From: Limnephilus marmoratus
Taxonomy: Eukaryota; Arthropoda; Insecta; Trichoptera; Limnephilidae
Length of the DNA stretch: 64,000 bases
Direction: 5' to 3'
NCBI GenBank assembly: GCA_917880885.1
Contig: OU862909.1
Span: 28,404,351-28,468,350, forward strand
Made by a program: the position numbers and the translations under genes. Below the pieces are notes generated by a model, which ran no database searches, was not told the DNA's origin, and saw only the letters and a program-made list of their open reading frames with translations. This document shows positions 44,459 through 55,406 of this stretch, piece by piece. Position 1 is the stretch's first letter; each line of letters begins with the position of its first letter.

Positions 44459-45589
44459 TAGAATATACGAGTACAATATTTTGTATTTTATCATATTTTT
44501 CGTGTAAATGAAAAAAAAATATGACACAAGATTTATCGTCAAAATAGGATAAATTCAAATTAAAATATAATAAATATTGTACAAATGTCTCATTTCGGCA
44601 ATAAAAAAAAATCTTTTTGTTTTTTTTTTTATTTTATTTTTTATTACGTAATCAATAATATTATTATTGATTATATAATAAAAAAATTAAAATGGAGTTC
44701 TACAAATTAAACTTGATAGCAATAAATCTTTATCTTTACCAGCATCATTTATCGTTAAAAGCAACTTTTTAAAACCCTCCCTATCTTATATTCCAGTATA
44801 CTCGTACAGTAAGATACAGTAAGTACAACGAATTGTAATGGAATCAAAGAAAATATTTTGTTTTGTTTTGTGTTTTTACTATTCAATAACGTATTTTCTG
44901 AATAATGCTTGATTTTATTTCAATAAATCCTTAATTCAACCGAATCACATTAAGTTGAATTAAATTTACGAAAAGAAGACGAATAGCGTGGAATTCCAGT
45001 TTTACAAGTCACTTCCTTTGAACTTAAAGAGATTGCCGCATTACACAGCATCAGTTCGATAGTAATTAGTCGCACAACTCAACCGCCTCTTCTGAAATAA
45101 TTAATTGTGGGGGTAAATCAGTTAATTTTATATCAATCAATCACTTTAATGGGTCATAAAGTAGATAAAAGTGTAAAAGTAGGTACATCTCTGTAATTAG
45201 CATTCGCAGATGAAAACATATAATCACTAGTACCAGTTATAATTTTCATAGCCATTCTCACTCAGTATGTCCGTAATGTATAAATAAACTCGTTAAATGA
45301 CTTATTGGGAAATATTTTTTTAAAATTAATTTTGGTAACTTCGTAATTTGGGTCGTTTTCAATGCTAAAATTATGTACCTACAAAACTTCCTGCATGGAA
45401 AAACTTGTTTCTTTAATGTTTTGTACGATACGCCTCTGCTCACTGAGTTTGAGTACATACACTAAAAATAATACTAAATGTTCGACTTTTAAACTATCCC
45501 ATAAAGCAATCGGTTTTGTGCGTAGCTTTTACAGAGATATATTATAGTCATTTTTACCTTGTCAAAACTTTTCCTTGTCAAAACTTATC
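44459..45589. other. Unassigned AT-rich stretch
   Basis: Includes the 25-bp palindrome at 44649-44673 (TAATCAATAATA around a central T). No gene supported. Confidence 0.45.
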
Positions 45590-45815
45590 TTGGTACATTG
45601 CCTTGCTTTGCAGTGGGAGGGACAGATTAATACATACGTCACTCCTCGACACACTGACCCTCAGATTCCTATCCGCCCCTTATATCTCTTTCCTTCCCAG
45701 AACTTCCTTTCTTTCCTATCTTAAAAATACCCTCCACACAGCATCCCCAAAGATAACATTGGCCCAAAGGGAAATTGTTTTTTTCAAGACCTCCTATTTG
45801 GGCTAACGTAAAAAA
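45590..45815 (+). mobile_element. SINE-B copy 5 (3' half)
   Basis: GTCACTCCTCGACACACTGACCC-like sequence, the CT-rich block CTTTCCTTCCCAGAACTTCC, then CATCCCCAAAGATAAC and a weakened terminal hairpin, then AAAAAAAG. Confidence 0.7.
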
Positions 45816-45969
45816 AAGATTTCAAATTTATTAAATCGAAAATTAAACAACGCGTCTTCATCGGTTGTTCTGTATTTTTCAGCTATTCACTAAGACGAAG
45901 AGTGCTGAAAAAAACTATAGGACAAACAAAGCAGTAAAACTTAAAAATAGGAAATATGAAAAAAACATA

Positions 45970-46790
45970 ATATTTATTTATTTATTTATTTCAACGCCAC
46001 AAAATGGCTATTACAATATAGTGATACATGATGCATGATACACAGTGGTACACAGGAGGATAATTACAATGATAATAATGTACATTAGACAAAGTACATA
46101 TGTATTATAACAACTAATATTTTGTTATAGGATACAAAAATGTTTATGCAGAGTAAAAATAAGTAAATAAAGGTGACTTCTTAGAAAAATTCTCAACATC
46201 AAGTATAATATACCTACTTTACTTTTATTTGTACATATTGTTGGATTCTAGGAATTGGCTAAAATGGAGTAACTTAGTAATGATATTATTGTTACCTTCA
46301 GTTGAAATAACTGCAGTTTGAAATGACTGCAGGTACTACTAATTAGTTCTGCTTTCAGGGCTGTCAGTTAGAGAATCAATAATAAATCTTTGGTGTAAAA
46401 ATAATAATTTAGAAAAAAAATTATACATTTATTAGCTATCACTTAATTTATATTAACTTTATATTAACTAGTCTGTCTGATAGTTAATATAAATAAAGTA
46501 AGTAGTTTGGAATCTGTAGAGTATGATATAGACGCCGTGCAGACGAACACTATTATACCTAACATTAATTAATGTGATTGAGATATGATATTATAGCCTT
46601 CTTATAACTATATTCGGTGCAGTTGAACACATCTACTACTTCTGAGAAAGCATTGCCAACTGCATGCAATCTAGGTATAAGCGAGTATCTAAATGACTCG
46701 TGTCGTGATATTTTTGTGGCAATTAAAAAGAATTTTGGATCGAATACTTCTAGTAGGTGTGTGGAAGGTAATTAGGTTTAATAATATGCA
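45970..46790 (-). mobile_element. Decayed LINE with (TAAA)n tail
   Basis: On the minus strand a short C-terminal frame (46745-46565) reads ISRHESFRYSLIPRLHAVGN followed by VVDVFNC and KKAII. About 590 bp of 3' sequence follows and ends in TAAATAAATAAATA at 45972-45990. The same C-terminal motif appears at 12010-12080. No RT remains. Confidence 0.5.
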
Positions 46791-47940
46791 CGAATCAAAT
46801 CACAGGTAAGTAAAATCGGTAAGGTTTAAATTCATTTTGAGAATGATATGACATCGGTTGCATAGGATCACCAATGACACCAAATTATAATATGCGTGGG
46901 AGCATGCAGTGCCAAATTCAAATGAGTGCATGCAAATCTTTAAATTATGACGCCAATGTAACACTGGCGCTTATTTGGGTAGCACAGTTAATAAATGAAC
47001 TCTGAATAAAATATACTTTTGTCATCGAATCAAGATGACTCCAATTACTTTCGATAATTTAAATAAGTCCATTCTTTTGTTAGAAACCATTTTTATAGAT
47101 GTAAGAAATTAAGCCATCATGTCAATACATTAATACATCCACAAATTTGTGGGCGGGTCAATACTGACTTAAACAGTATTTTATTTTCCCATTAGCCAGC
47201 ACGATGGCCTTCATAAACATAGATTCAATGTGAAATAAATTAGGAACATTGTCAAATAAAAGGCGTGAGGATTGTAAAAAGGTTGGAGGCATTTTGGCTG
47301 AAGTTGGTTATCGATTATTGGTGGTATTACCATTATTGCATGCGGGCCATGTTGTTTTGTTTTATTTTAAGAAATGAGTGTATTAATGCATCATTCACCC
47401 ACGCTTGGTATTGATATCGGAATGAGAAACGTGATACAATATCCGTAGGTATTATCTAAAATTATAGGCTTAAAAAAACTCACGTAAAAATTTTACATGG
47501 AAGTTCAAATCAATATGGTGACATCAGAATTCTATCACAATCAAAATTTAATAAGGAGAAATAAAATCGCGTTAAGATGTCACTTCTGATATTTTTTATA
47601 AGTTTTTCAAATAAATTAACACCTCAGGCTATATCGTTCGTTTTTTTAGAAAAACTATATAGGTCTCAGAAAGAAGTTAGAAATATGATCTAAACCGCAA
47701 CACGATGTTAGAAAGAGATAACACCACCTTTACGTCAAAATCTAAAAGTTAACCACAAAATAATAAAACGTACACCTTAATGAAACCAAAGTGTCCGACC
47801 ACAATTCGAAAAATGTGAGTTAACAACAACGCTTCTAATACATTTGCCTAATAAAATATTTATGGCTTTTTTTTAGAAAAAACATAAGATGAAACATTTT
47901 TAAAACTTTTTTTTATGTTTGCATTTTTTTACATATATTT
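46791..47940. other. Unassigned stretch
   Basis: No supported gene or element boundary. Confidence 0.4.
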
Positions 47941-47944
47941 TTTT

Positions 47945-48535
47945 TACTCGAGCTCCACACAGGAGGCCCTGAGGAAAATAATTTCCCTCAGGGCCTATGT
48001 CATCTTTAGGGATGTTGTTTGCTGTTTTTAAGGAAAGGAAGGAGAGGAGAGTTCTGGGAAGGAAAGGGGTTCAAGTGGTGGGTAAGAATCTGGAAGAATA
48101 TTAGGAATTTCCTGGAGAGACTACATTACAAATGAGGAGGTTCTCCAAAGAATCGAAGGAGGAAGGCACCTGCTCAGGACCTTGTTCGAAAGGCGCGCAA
48201 ATTGGATCGGCTATGTAATAAGACAAGAAGGCCTCTTGCATGCCACAATGGAGGGTTTGACCGAGGGGACAAACTCTAGGGGACGCCCATGCCGAGAGTA
48301 CCTGGAGGACCTGCTGGTGGACGTGCGCTGCTCATCATATGCAGACTTCAAAAGAGCCGCACAAGACAGGGAAGAGTGGAAGAGACGAATATATGAAATT
48401 GCTGCAAACCAATCCCAGGATTGAAACTAGAGAGAGAGAAGAATCTGGGGTTCAGTGTGTCCTGGTCATCCACCTCCAAGACCTAGGCAAACTTCATCCC
48501 ATGAACCCGGGCACCCCTGCAAAATCATTAACATC
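47945..48535 (-). mobile_element. SINE-B copy 6, split by a LINE fragment
   Basis: The 3' part (47945-48093) has the clean terminal hairpin GGCCCTGAGG...CCTCAGGGCC. The body resumes at 48439 (CTGGGGTTCAGTGTGTCC ... GAACCCGGGCACCCCTGC). A LINE fragment fills the gap, with AAGAATCTGG repeated on both sides. Confidence 0.85.
48094..48438 (+). pseudogene. 5'-truncated LINE, ORF2 C-terminal end
   Basis: A 345-bp insertion in SINE-B with a 10-bp target duplication (48084-48093 and 48439-48448). It encodes TNEEVLQRI-like sequence, then FERRANWIGYVIRQEGLLHA, RGRPCREYLEDL and a W-containing end (EEWKRRIYEIAANQSQD) before a stop. This is the last module of an insect endonuclease-RT LINE. The element ends in a short AGAGAG repeat rather than poly(A). 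It is frame-intact from 48182 to 48424, consistent with recent insertion. Confidence 0.8.
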
Positions 48536-49020
48536 CTTAAAAAAAATCAAAATTTCAAAAACAGTCCTTTTATGTAATAAATTTGGAAGGAAACCATCAC
48601 CTCACTTTTTCGTCGTGCATACAATAAAAAAATAATAAAAAATTTCAAAGTTTTTTTTATTGCCAAAAAAATAACTTAAAAACAATACCGACATTTAAAA
48701 CAGATTTCTTGCATCTCTAAAGGCGAGAATTTCTTTGATACGTTTACGAACACGTGTGTTAGATGTTAATATTATAAAAAATTATTACTTCTTAGAAATT
48801 CTTTTAAAATAAAGATCTTAAAATGTAAATTTTATCTTTTTAGGTAACCCATAAAACAATATTCTGACATTTCAACTTTGAAAGTACGGCGTTTGTACAA
48901 TTACTTGATTAAACTGATATAAACAAAACAACACAAATAACATTGTAAATATATAAATTATGTGAACAGAAGAGTAAATTCGTAACAACAATAGAAATTA
49001 TTAAGTAAAATCACAACATT
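48536..49020. other. Unassigned AT-rich stretch
   Basis: No supported feature. Confidence 0.45.
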
Positions 49021-49240
49021 TAGGTACTAACAAAATTTTCGATATCCCGCCATAAACACACCGAGCTGTTTTCTTATCGCGGGCTGTTGAGAACTAATGC
49101 ACAGGCGCGCCAATAATGCCCCTTGCGGAGAAGAATTAAAACAACATTGTTTCCTAGTAAATTAAAACCATTTACAACGTTGTCAGATCTTCAATGCATT
49201 TTAACAGCGTGACCACGTAAGAAAGGTTATTGGTAATAAA
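49021..49240. other. Non-repetitive island, possible regulatory DNA
   Basis: Balanced composition, with CCGCCATAAACACACC, GGCGCGCC and CATTTTAACAGCGTGACCAC, and no copies elsewhere in the window. No coding frame. Confidence 0.25.
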
Positions 49241-50089
49241 ATGTGTTTTAGTGTACACGGGGTTTATTTATGTTATATAAATATAGCGTATACGCTATCA
49301 AATTTTATCACCTTTAAAAAAATTATTCGAACGCGTTTAGAAATTTTACGTTTATTTGGATTTTATTTTAAAGCGTAAATATTTTGACCTTCCGACAAAG
49401 TATGCCCGAGGCCTCAGGGGTTACGTTGAAAATTGTTTGAATTACGCTTGATTAAGAATATAATAAAACCTATTGATTGATTATCTCTTGACAGTTATAA
49501 AAACTACAAAAATTATTATCAAACCTGATCATAGATTAGATTTAGCTTTTAAAATCTGCTTGCATATCCTGTTTTACCTAAGGTTGTATTCTACTACTAA
49601 ATCAATCTAATGTTTTTATTTGTGCAATATTTATTCACCTGCGATAGCTCGATAAAATAATTATCGAAAAAATTCCGTTGACTGATGATAAATAATGGTA
49701 TTCAAATATATATAAAACAATTCGATGTTTTTCACAAGAGGATTTTGAAAGTTAATTCTTGTAATGGATGATGCTGCAAACGAAGAACCCGGGGGGCCTT
49801 TGTGAAAAAAACACACATTATTCCGTTGGTCAGTTCTAGTAATTGATTTTAAAATACCACACCATTTATTTCATTCAAACAAATTAATAACGGTTATGGT
49901 GAATCTTAACACATGTGATATTAATAGTCAGGTGTCTCATATTGATTGTTTAAATGATTGAATTTGGACAGAAGTGAAAAGTGGGCTCAAGTGACGTAAA
50001 AGTGGTATGGGAAAAATATGAAAGAAATCGAAAGTAAACTATTTGCAGGATTTTTTTAGATGCAAACCGCACAGCAGTCCGTGCTGCTG
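49241..50089. other. Unassigned stretch
   Basis: No supported feature. Confidence 0.4.
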
Positions 50090-50192
50090 TGTTGCATGAT
50101 GTTGTGAGACTGAATGCAGTGGGGAGAGGAAGGAGATAGAGAAGATGAAGGTAAGGAAGTACCTGGCTATTCCGATCCGATCACCGAACACG
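50090..50192 (-). mobile_element. SINE-A copy 3, 3' part
   Basis: Matches the SINE-A body read in minus orientation (GTTGTGAGACTGAATGCAGT, GGAAGTACCTGGCTATTC, ATCACCGAACACG). It is interrupted at 50192 by the I-like LINE and resumes at 55293. Confidence 0.8.
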
Positions 50193-50359
50193 ACTTTTTT
50201 TCTTTTTTGGTTTTAGGCAATTCACCCTGAAAAGAGTGCTTTGTGCCGGTAATAGTTAAAGTGGATAAAAAAATTCGGTTAATCTATTGGGAAAATAATA
50301 AAACAAATTAAATATTGGACTCATTTAGATCACTAAAACAAATTAAATATTGAATTCAT

Positions 50360-50698
50360 TCAGGTTAATAAACTTACATAAAAAGCTGTATGAACACGAG
50401 AATTGTTAAGAGATAAAAGGTATGAAATGTTAAGGGACTGGTGTGTGATTTTAATAAGCCGGCGGTATATGTTCTTGAAAGATGAATGGTTTTTACAGTT
50501 AAAGAAAACGTGGTCGAGGGTTTCCTCTTCCACACCGCACTGACAGACCGGATCATCTAAAACTCTAATTCTAGACAAGTGAGATGCAATTGAACAGTGA
50601 CCAATTCTCATTCTCGAAATACATGAAATGAATCGTTTTGAAAGTTTTTTTACCGTGAAACCATGGCTTAGCAGGGATATGGTTTTGAATTCCAGCAT
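50360..50698 (-). pseudogene. I-like LINE ORF2, C-terminal zinc domain
   Basis: This frame overlaps and continues the RNase H frame after a shift near 50640-50690. It carries ISRMRIGHCSIASHLSRI and the C-terminal zinc motif CQCGVEEETLDHVFFNC (C, C, H, C), which binds RNA or DNA in ORF2 proteins. It ends about 165 bp before the element's tail. That interval holds two imperfect copies of an AAACAAATTAAATATTG block (near 50301 and 50339). Confidence 0.82.
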
Positions 50699-51479
50699 AG
50701 AAAGATCCAGTTCTTATTTTGGAGACTGCCCAATTTTCTTCCCAGGCACGAGTCATGTTGGATTTAAGAATCGGGAAAACATCGGAGATAGGAATTCTAA
50801 AATTTAGTAGGATAGTTCCGGAATCTGAACCAGATTTGGCGAGAAAATCGGCCATCTCATTACCCTCGATACCCAAATGGGCAGGGACCCAGGCCAATAT
50901 CGTCTCAAACCCAGATTCACTTAGAGAATTGAGAAGATTTTTTATTTTACATATAATATTGTCTTCCGGATAATATAGAATATTTGACCTTATTTTAGTT
51001 AGAGCACTTAGCGAATCAGTACATAGTAAGACTCGATGAATGTTGAGAACCTGGATTTGATTTAGCGCTTGTTCAATTGCAAAGCATTCAGCTGTAAATA
51101 TGAAAGCTTCTTTCGGTAATTTATAAGCGAGATTGATGTTGAATTCTGGACTATATATCGATGCTTCACATCTTTTATTTTCAAATTTGGAACCATCAGT
51201 GTAAAGGATGGAAAATCCAGGGAATTTTGAAGCCACAATGCTTTTAAAACAATCATCCACATTTTGAAATTTATTTGGGGAAGATAAAATATTCTTGTGA
51301 AAGACTGATGTTATTGTGTTGGGCATAAAAGTGATTGCCTTAAATGGAATATTGTATATAGGGAGATTGGGAACTTCTTGAAGATATTGGAGGAAAGATG
51401 ATAGAGAATTATAGAGATGAAAACTTTTAATTAGGAGAGGAAAACATTGTTTTTCTCTCAATCTTTTGTTAGAATTCAA
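50571..51479 (-). pseudogene. I-like LINE ORF2, RNase H part
   Basis: This open stretch of about 300 residues is in frame with the RT part but separated by a stop at 51504-51506. RNase H residues are visible: Asp in ILYTDGSKF, Glu in FTAECFAIEQAL, Asp in LLCTDSLSAL, and the terminal WVPAHLGIEGNEMADFLAKS with His and Asp. RNase H removes the RNA strand during target-primed reverse transcription. Its presence separates this element from the CR1-like LINEs elsewhere in the window. A frameshift near 50660 ends the useful reading frame. Confidence 0.87.
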
Positions 51480-51503
51480 ATTAACACTTAACAGATTAAG
51501 ACT

Positions 51504-52892
51504 TTATTTAATAGGATGATGTGATAACGATAAAGCCTTGAAAATATATTTATTGGCAAGGAATTGCCTTCTGAAATATAATGGAGGCTCCCCACATTCC
51601 ACCTGAAGCGCATTAATTGGAGAAGACTTCATAGCTCCAATAATCATTCTGAGGGCTTTTGATTGAATTCTTTCCATTTTCTTATCTAAATATTTAGGGA
51701 GTGGGTCAAAAAGGAATGAGCAGTAATCCAAGTGGCTCCGAACTAGGGAATTATACATGAATTTAAGAGTGGTAGGATGAGATCCCCACCATACTCTGGA
51801 AACTGCTCGCATCATATTAAGTCCCTTTTCACACTTTGTAGAAATTATCTGAATGTGTGGAAGCCAGGAAAGTTTATGGTTCAAAAGAAGACCAAGGAAT
51901 TTGAATTGAGTAGCGGTTTGTAGAGGCACATTATCAAAAGAGATTGAGAAGTGGGGAATTTTTCTTTTGCGCGTGAAAGCCACGATCCTTGTTTTAGATG
52001 CCGCCAGATTCATCCCATTTATTGACAACCAGCTTTTAATATATTGTAAAGCCAAATTCATTTCCTTAGCTGCAAGAATAATATTTTAATGTAACAAATA
52101 TATAAGGATATCATCCGCAAAGTAAAGTCGCTTGATAGAAAAAGGAATTACTGAGTCTAGGTCGCTTAAATAAATATTAAACAACAGGAGACTAATAACA
52201 GAACCCTGGGGCAAACCTCTCCATAGTTTGCGCCTTAAGCATTTAGAGGAAGACTCAATAATAATGGACCTATCTGAGAGCAAATTAATAATAAATTGGA
52301 CCAATTTCGGGGGGATTTGTTTTTTAATTAGCTTTTCTTTCAAAACATTCAGTAAAACATCATCGTAAGCTGATGAAAGGTCAAGGAATGTGGCCAATGT
52401 ATAAGAATTTAGGGATTGAGAAACTCGGATATCAGTTGTGAACAAACTTAAATTATCCATTATAGATTTCTTTTTCCGAAAACCATACTGATTTGGTGAG
52501 ATAATATCTTGACTTTCAACAAACCACTCTAATCTGTTTTTTATCAAACGCTCCGCTACTTTCATTAAACATGATGAAAGAGCAATAGGCCGATAAGACG
52601 AAATTTCACATGGATTTTTTCCAGGTTTTAAAATGGGAATGATTTTTTGAGTTTTCCAATCATCCGGAATTAGTCCCGTTTCAAACATATTATTAATAAG
52701 AGATAAGAAATATTCAACCGCCATATCAGAAAATGATTTAATGAAACTATTAAATATTCCATCGGGACCCGGAGCAGAGTCAGAAAGGGCTCTTATTACT
52801 CGTTTCATCTCATCAATGGAGAAAGGAGCATCTAGCCAGTTAGAATGAGATGGATATGGCTTAATAGAAGGCATTTCTTCACATCCGGCCAC
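51504..52892 (-). pseudogene. I-like LINE ORF2, reverse transcriptase
   Basis: RT motifs in order are SAPGPDGI, IIPILKPGKNP, SSYRPIALSSCLMKV, QYGFRKKKS, the first catalytic Asp in FLDLSSAYDDV, LPQGSVISLLLFNIYL and the active site YFADDI. Thumb motifs follow in the second stretch: NLAASKTRIVAF, FKFLGLLLNHKLSW, SLVRSHLDYCSFLF. A TAA at 52086-52088 interrupts the frame just after the ADD box, and another stop precedes RNase H. The catalytic residues themselves are intact. The conserved Gly after PQG is present, but SPLLF has become SLLLF. Confidence 0.88.
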
Positions 52893-53030
52893 TGATGGGG
52901 GGGCTATTTTATCCGCAAATCCTATAAGAATTTCTTCTGATATATGTTTGATTCTCGGCGGAAAATACGATGATCCGAATTTTTTTAAGCTAGACCAAAC
53001 TGAAGACTGGGGAGATTCCGGAGACAGGTT

Positions 53031-53710
53031 CTAACAGAACTTCCGCCATCCAGCGCGTTTTTTATTTTTCAAAATTCGTTTGGTTTCTGCCTGGGCTTTT
53101 TCGTTTAGGATGTCCCAAGAGCATTTAGATGCTAACGAATACGAACAAAGAGATAAATCAACAGCACTTTTCCGTTGATGAGGGGGGGTGAATCTGGTTG
53201 GAGATCCGTCATTTAAAAAACACAGGTTATGGGTATCAATAAAATCTAAAAGATTGCGGCCAGAACGATTTGTTATTTTGCTACCCCAAGAAGGGGAATG
53301 TGCATTAAAATCTCCAAGGATCATATAAGGGGAACAAATCTGGGATAAGATTGGTGCCCATTCATTTTCAATAAAAGTCGTAGAGGGAGGAATATATATA
53401 TTGATAAAATTGTGATATCAGATAAGACAGCTGCTATTATCTGGATATCTTCGGAGGGAGTATGAATATTAATTTGTTTAAACGGGATAGAATTATGGAT
53501 TATCAGAGCCGTGCCGCCTTTACCATCCGGTCTGTCGTGTCTGAGACAATAATAACCTGGAATTCTTAAGTGAAAGGAGGGTTCTAACCACGTTTCAGAA
53601 ATGGCGGCTACTGAAACGTCCTGTTCGTCGAGTAATTGAATTAGGTCAGATTTGTTAGCGAAGAGGCTTCTACTGTTCCACTGAAGAATTTTGTTCAGTT
53701 TCGAAGTCAT
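53031..53710 (-). pseudogene. I-like LINE ORF2, APE-like endonuclease
   Basis: The start is at Met 53710 (MTSKLNKILQWNSRSL). LIQLLDEQDVSVAAISETWL carries the conserved Glu, then GGTALIIHNSIPF. After a frameshift near 53330-53400 come ILGDFNAHSPSWGS (Asp and Asn of the catalytic site) and SAVDLSLCS. This endonuclease nicks the target DNA to prime reverse transcription. A stop (53031-53033) separates it from the RT part. Confidence 0.85.
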
Positions 53711-55045
53711 TGGGGAGGCAAGATAAGATTTAATGTATTCGGCAGCGTTGGACGGTACAGTATTGTTGTTTGTAAGGATTGAAATTAAAAGGGTAATTAA
53801 AGTTTGTGTAAAAGAATTATTATTCATTATTTTGGGGAGAGCAGGAGGGGAAGTATTACTATTAATGGCACTCCCATTGGGCGTCTGGGATTTGGCATTC
53901 CCATTCGGGCTGGAAAAAATATTATTCAATTGTTTTTTATCAAGGTAAGGAGTATATTTTGGGTTGGGTTTGACTGGCTTGAGAATGGTTTTTCTGTGAG
54001 AAGATGACGTTGATTTTAAAAAGGTGGTTTTTTGGAAAGGAGCTGAGGACGATGTCATCTCTGCGAATGATTTTTTCGCAGGAGAGAATAACTTTGAGGC
54101 CTGGATGTACGAAATGTTGTCGGTAGCCATTTTATGTTTTATGTTCTTCTGTCTTGATAATTCCGGACAGGCTAGACTGACCGCGGTATGTGCACCCAAA
54201 CAGTTAATGCAAATGGGATCATTGGAAGATTTCGGACATTGATCAAATGGGTGATCTTCTGCGCAAAAGTAACAACGTGGAGGGGAGCGGCATACGGGTT
54301 TTGAATGTCCAAACCGGCAGCAATTGAAGCATTGAATAGTTGGGAATTTATAAACATCGACGGGAAGTGTGGTATAATAAATAAAGACACGAGACGGTAG
54401 GGATTGTTCCTTCAAATGTAATAACAACAGATTGGGAAGGTTTCCAGATCGTGTTTCCATCAGAAGAATCTTTGTAGTTCAGTCGACGTGCTCTTAATAC
54501 TTTCGGGGTTCCGTGGGAATTATTCAAAGCATCAACAATTTCAGCCTCTGGGATCTCCGCGGGAATTCCTCGCACAAGACCCATTCTCGTAAGGTTAAAT
54601 GTCGGGATGAACGATTTATATTTATGGTTTGAGAGCGAGTCAATTTTTTTACAAATCCATTTGCGGAAGCGGCAGTATTAAACTCGATAGATAATTTATA
54701 TCGCCCTTCCGATTTAATTGAACCGTTAACAATACCAAGGTTACCATTTTTTGAGTCAAATAAGAATTTTCCAAAATCTAAAGGATGAATAAGTTTTCCT
54801 TGTTCAGTTCTCTGAACCATAACGATAAAAGGACCGGAAGCGGAAGCAGGATAAAGTAAGTCAGTACTTTTTGTATTATCACTAGTTAAAGTACTTGTCT
54901 GGGTGTTACTATTAGTGTTAAGGTCGTTAGAGGTCGAGGTTTGTTGAGATGGGAGCATAATAGAAACCTGGCTAGTATTTGAATCCGAATCAGAAAAATC
55001 TAATATCGACCCTGGGTCGGGAGGCCTATCTTCATCTTCCTCCAT
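53711..55045 (-). pseudogene. I-like LINE ORF1, zinc-knuckle RNA-binding protein
   Basis: The N-terminal part (from Met at 55045) is acidic and Ser/Thr-rich, with MEEDEDRPPDPGSILDFSDS, then an RRM-like stretch. The frame shifts near 54590 (GLVRGIPAEIPEAEIVDAL) and back near 54410. Three zinc knuckles follow (CFNCCRFGHSKPVC, CYFCAEDHPFDQC, CINCLGAHTAVSLAC). A Ser, Asn and Pro-rich tail runs without a stop directly into the endonuclease start at 53710. Family ORF1 proteins coat the element RNA and guide it to the target. Confidence 0.83.
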
Positions 55046-55292
55046 TATATAAAAAAACTTAACTTTTAAAAATTAAACTGAAAAAATAATACGCAGTCTA
55101 TTTCATTGACTGTACAAACAAAAACGGATTAGCCGTAAGCAGGAATGCAAACAAATAGGTATACGATAAACAAAATTAAATGAAATGTAACAATAATCTC
55201 TTATCTGTATGAGGCTTAGGAACGGGCGAATGGCACTAAGCAATAGGTAAAGTACACACAACCACTGTTGACCGCGGCTCGAATCGGACTCC

Positions 55293-55406
55293 CACCGAAC
55301 ACGGCTAAAGCCATTACAAGCAACTTTTCAATTCTGAATGTTGCTCTTACACCAGGACGATACTGAGAGCGTCTTCCACTCGTAAACGTGCCGCAAATAC
55401 ACTACT
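55293..55406 (-). mobile_element. SINE-A copy 3, 5' part
   Basis: Continues the copy interrupted at 50192 (CGGCTAAAGCCATTACAAGC, TTCAATTCTGAATGTTG, ACACCAGGACGATACTG, GTGCCGCAAATACAC). It stops at about 55406, where the tail of a SINE-B begins. The linker and tRNA-like head are lost. Confidence 0.8.

Larger units (their letters stand above)
50193..55292 (-). mobile_element. Full-length I-like LINE with RNase H, inserted in SINE-A
   Basis: 5,100 bp on the minus strand, flanked by the 11-bp duplication CACCGAACACG (50182-50192 and 55293-55303). It has an A-rich tail at 50193-50213. The order is ORF1 with zinc knuckles, APE-like endonuclease, RT, RNase H and C-terminal CCHC domain. RNase H plus this order points to the I group (I, Nimb or Loa). 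Several stops and frameshifts show it is dead, but both ends are intact. Confidence 0.9.

Noticed and set aside
44013..44558. 181-codon minus-strand frame rich in Pro, Ser and His
   Set aside because: It reads the complement of the purine-rich Helitron block; low complexity explains its openness.
53733..54242. Plus-strand frames across the I-like LINE ORF1
   Set aside because: Antisense shadows of the zinc-knuckle ORF1.
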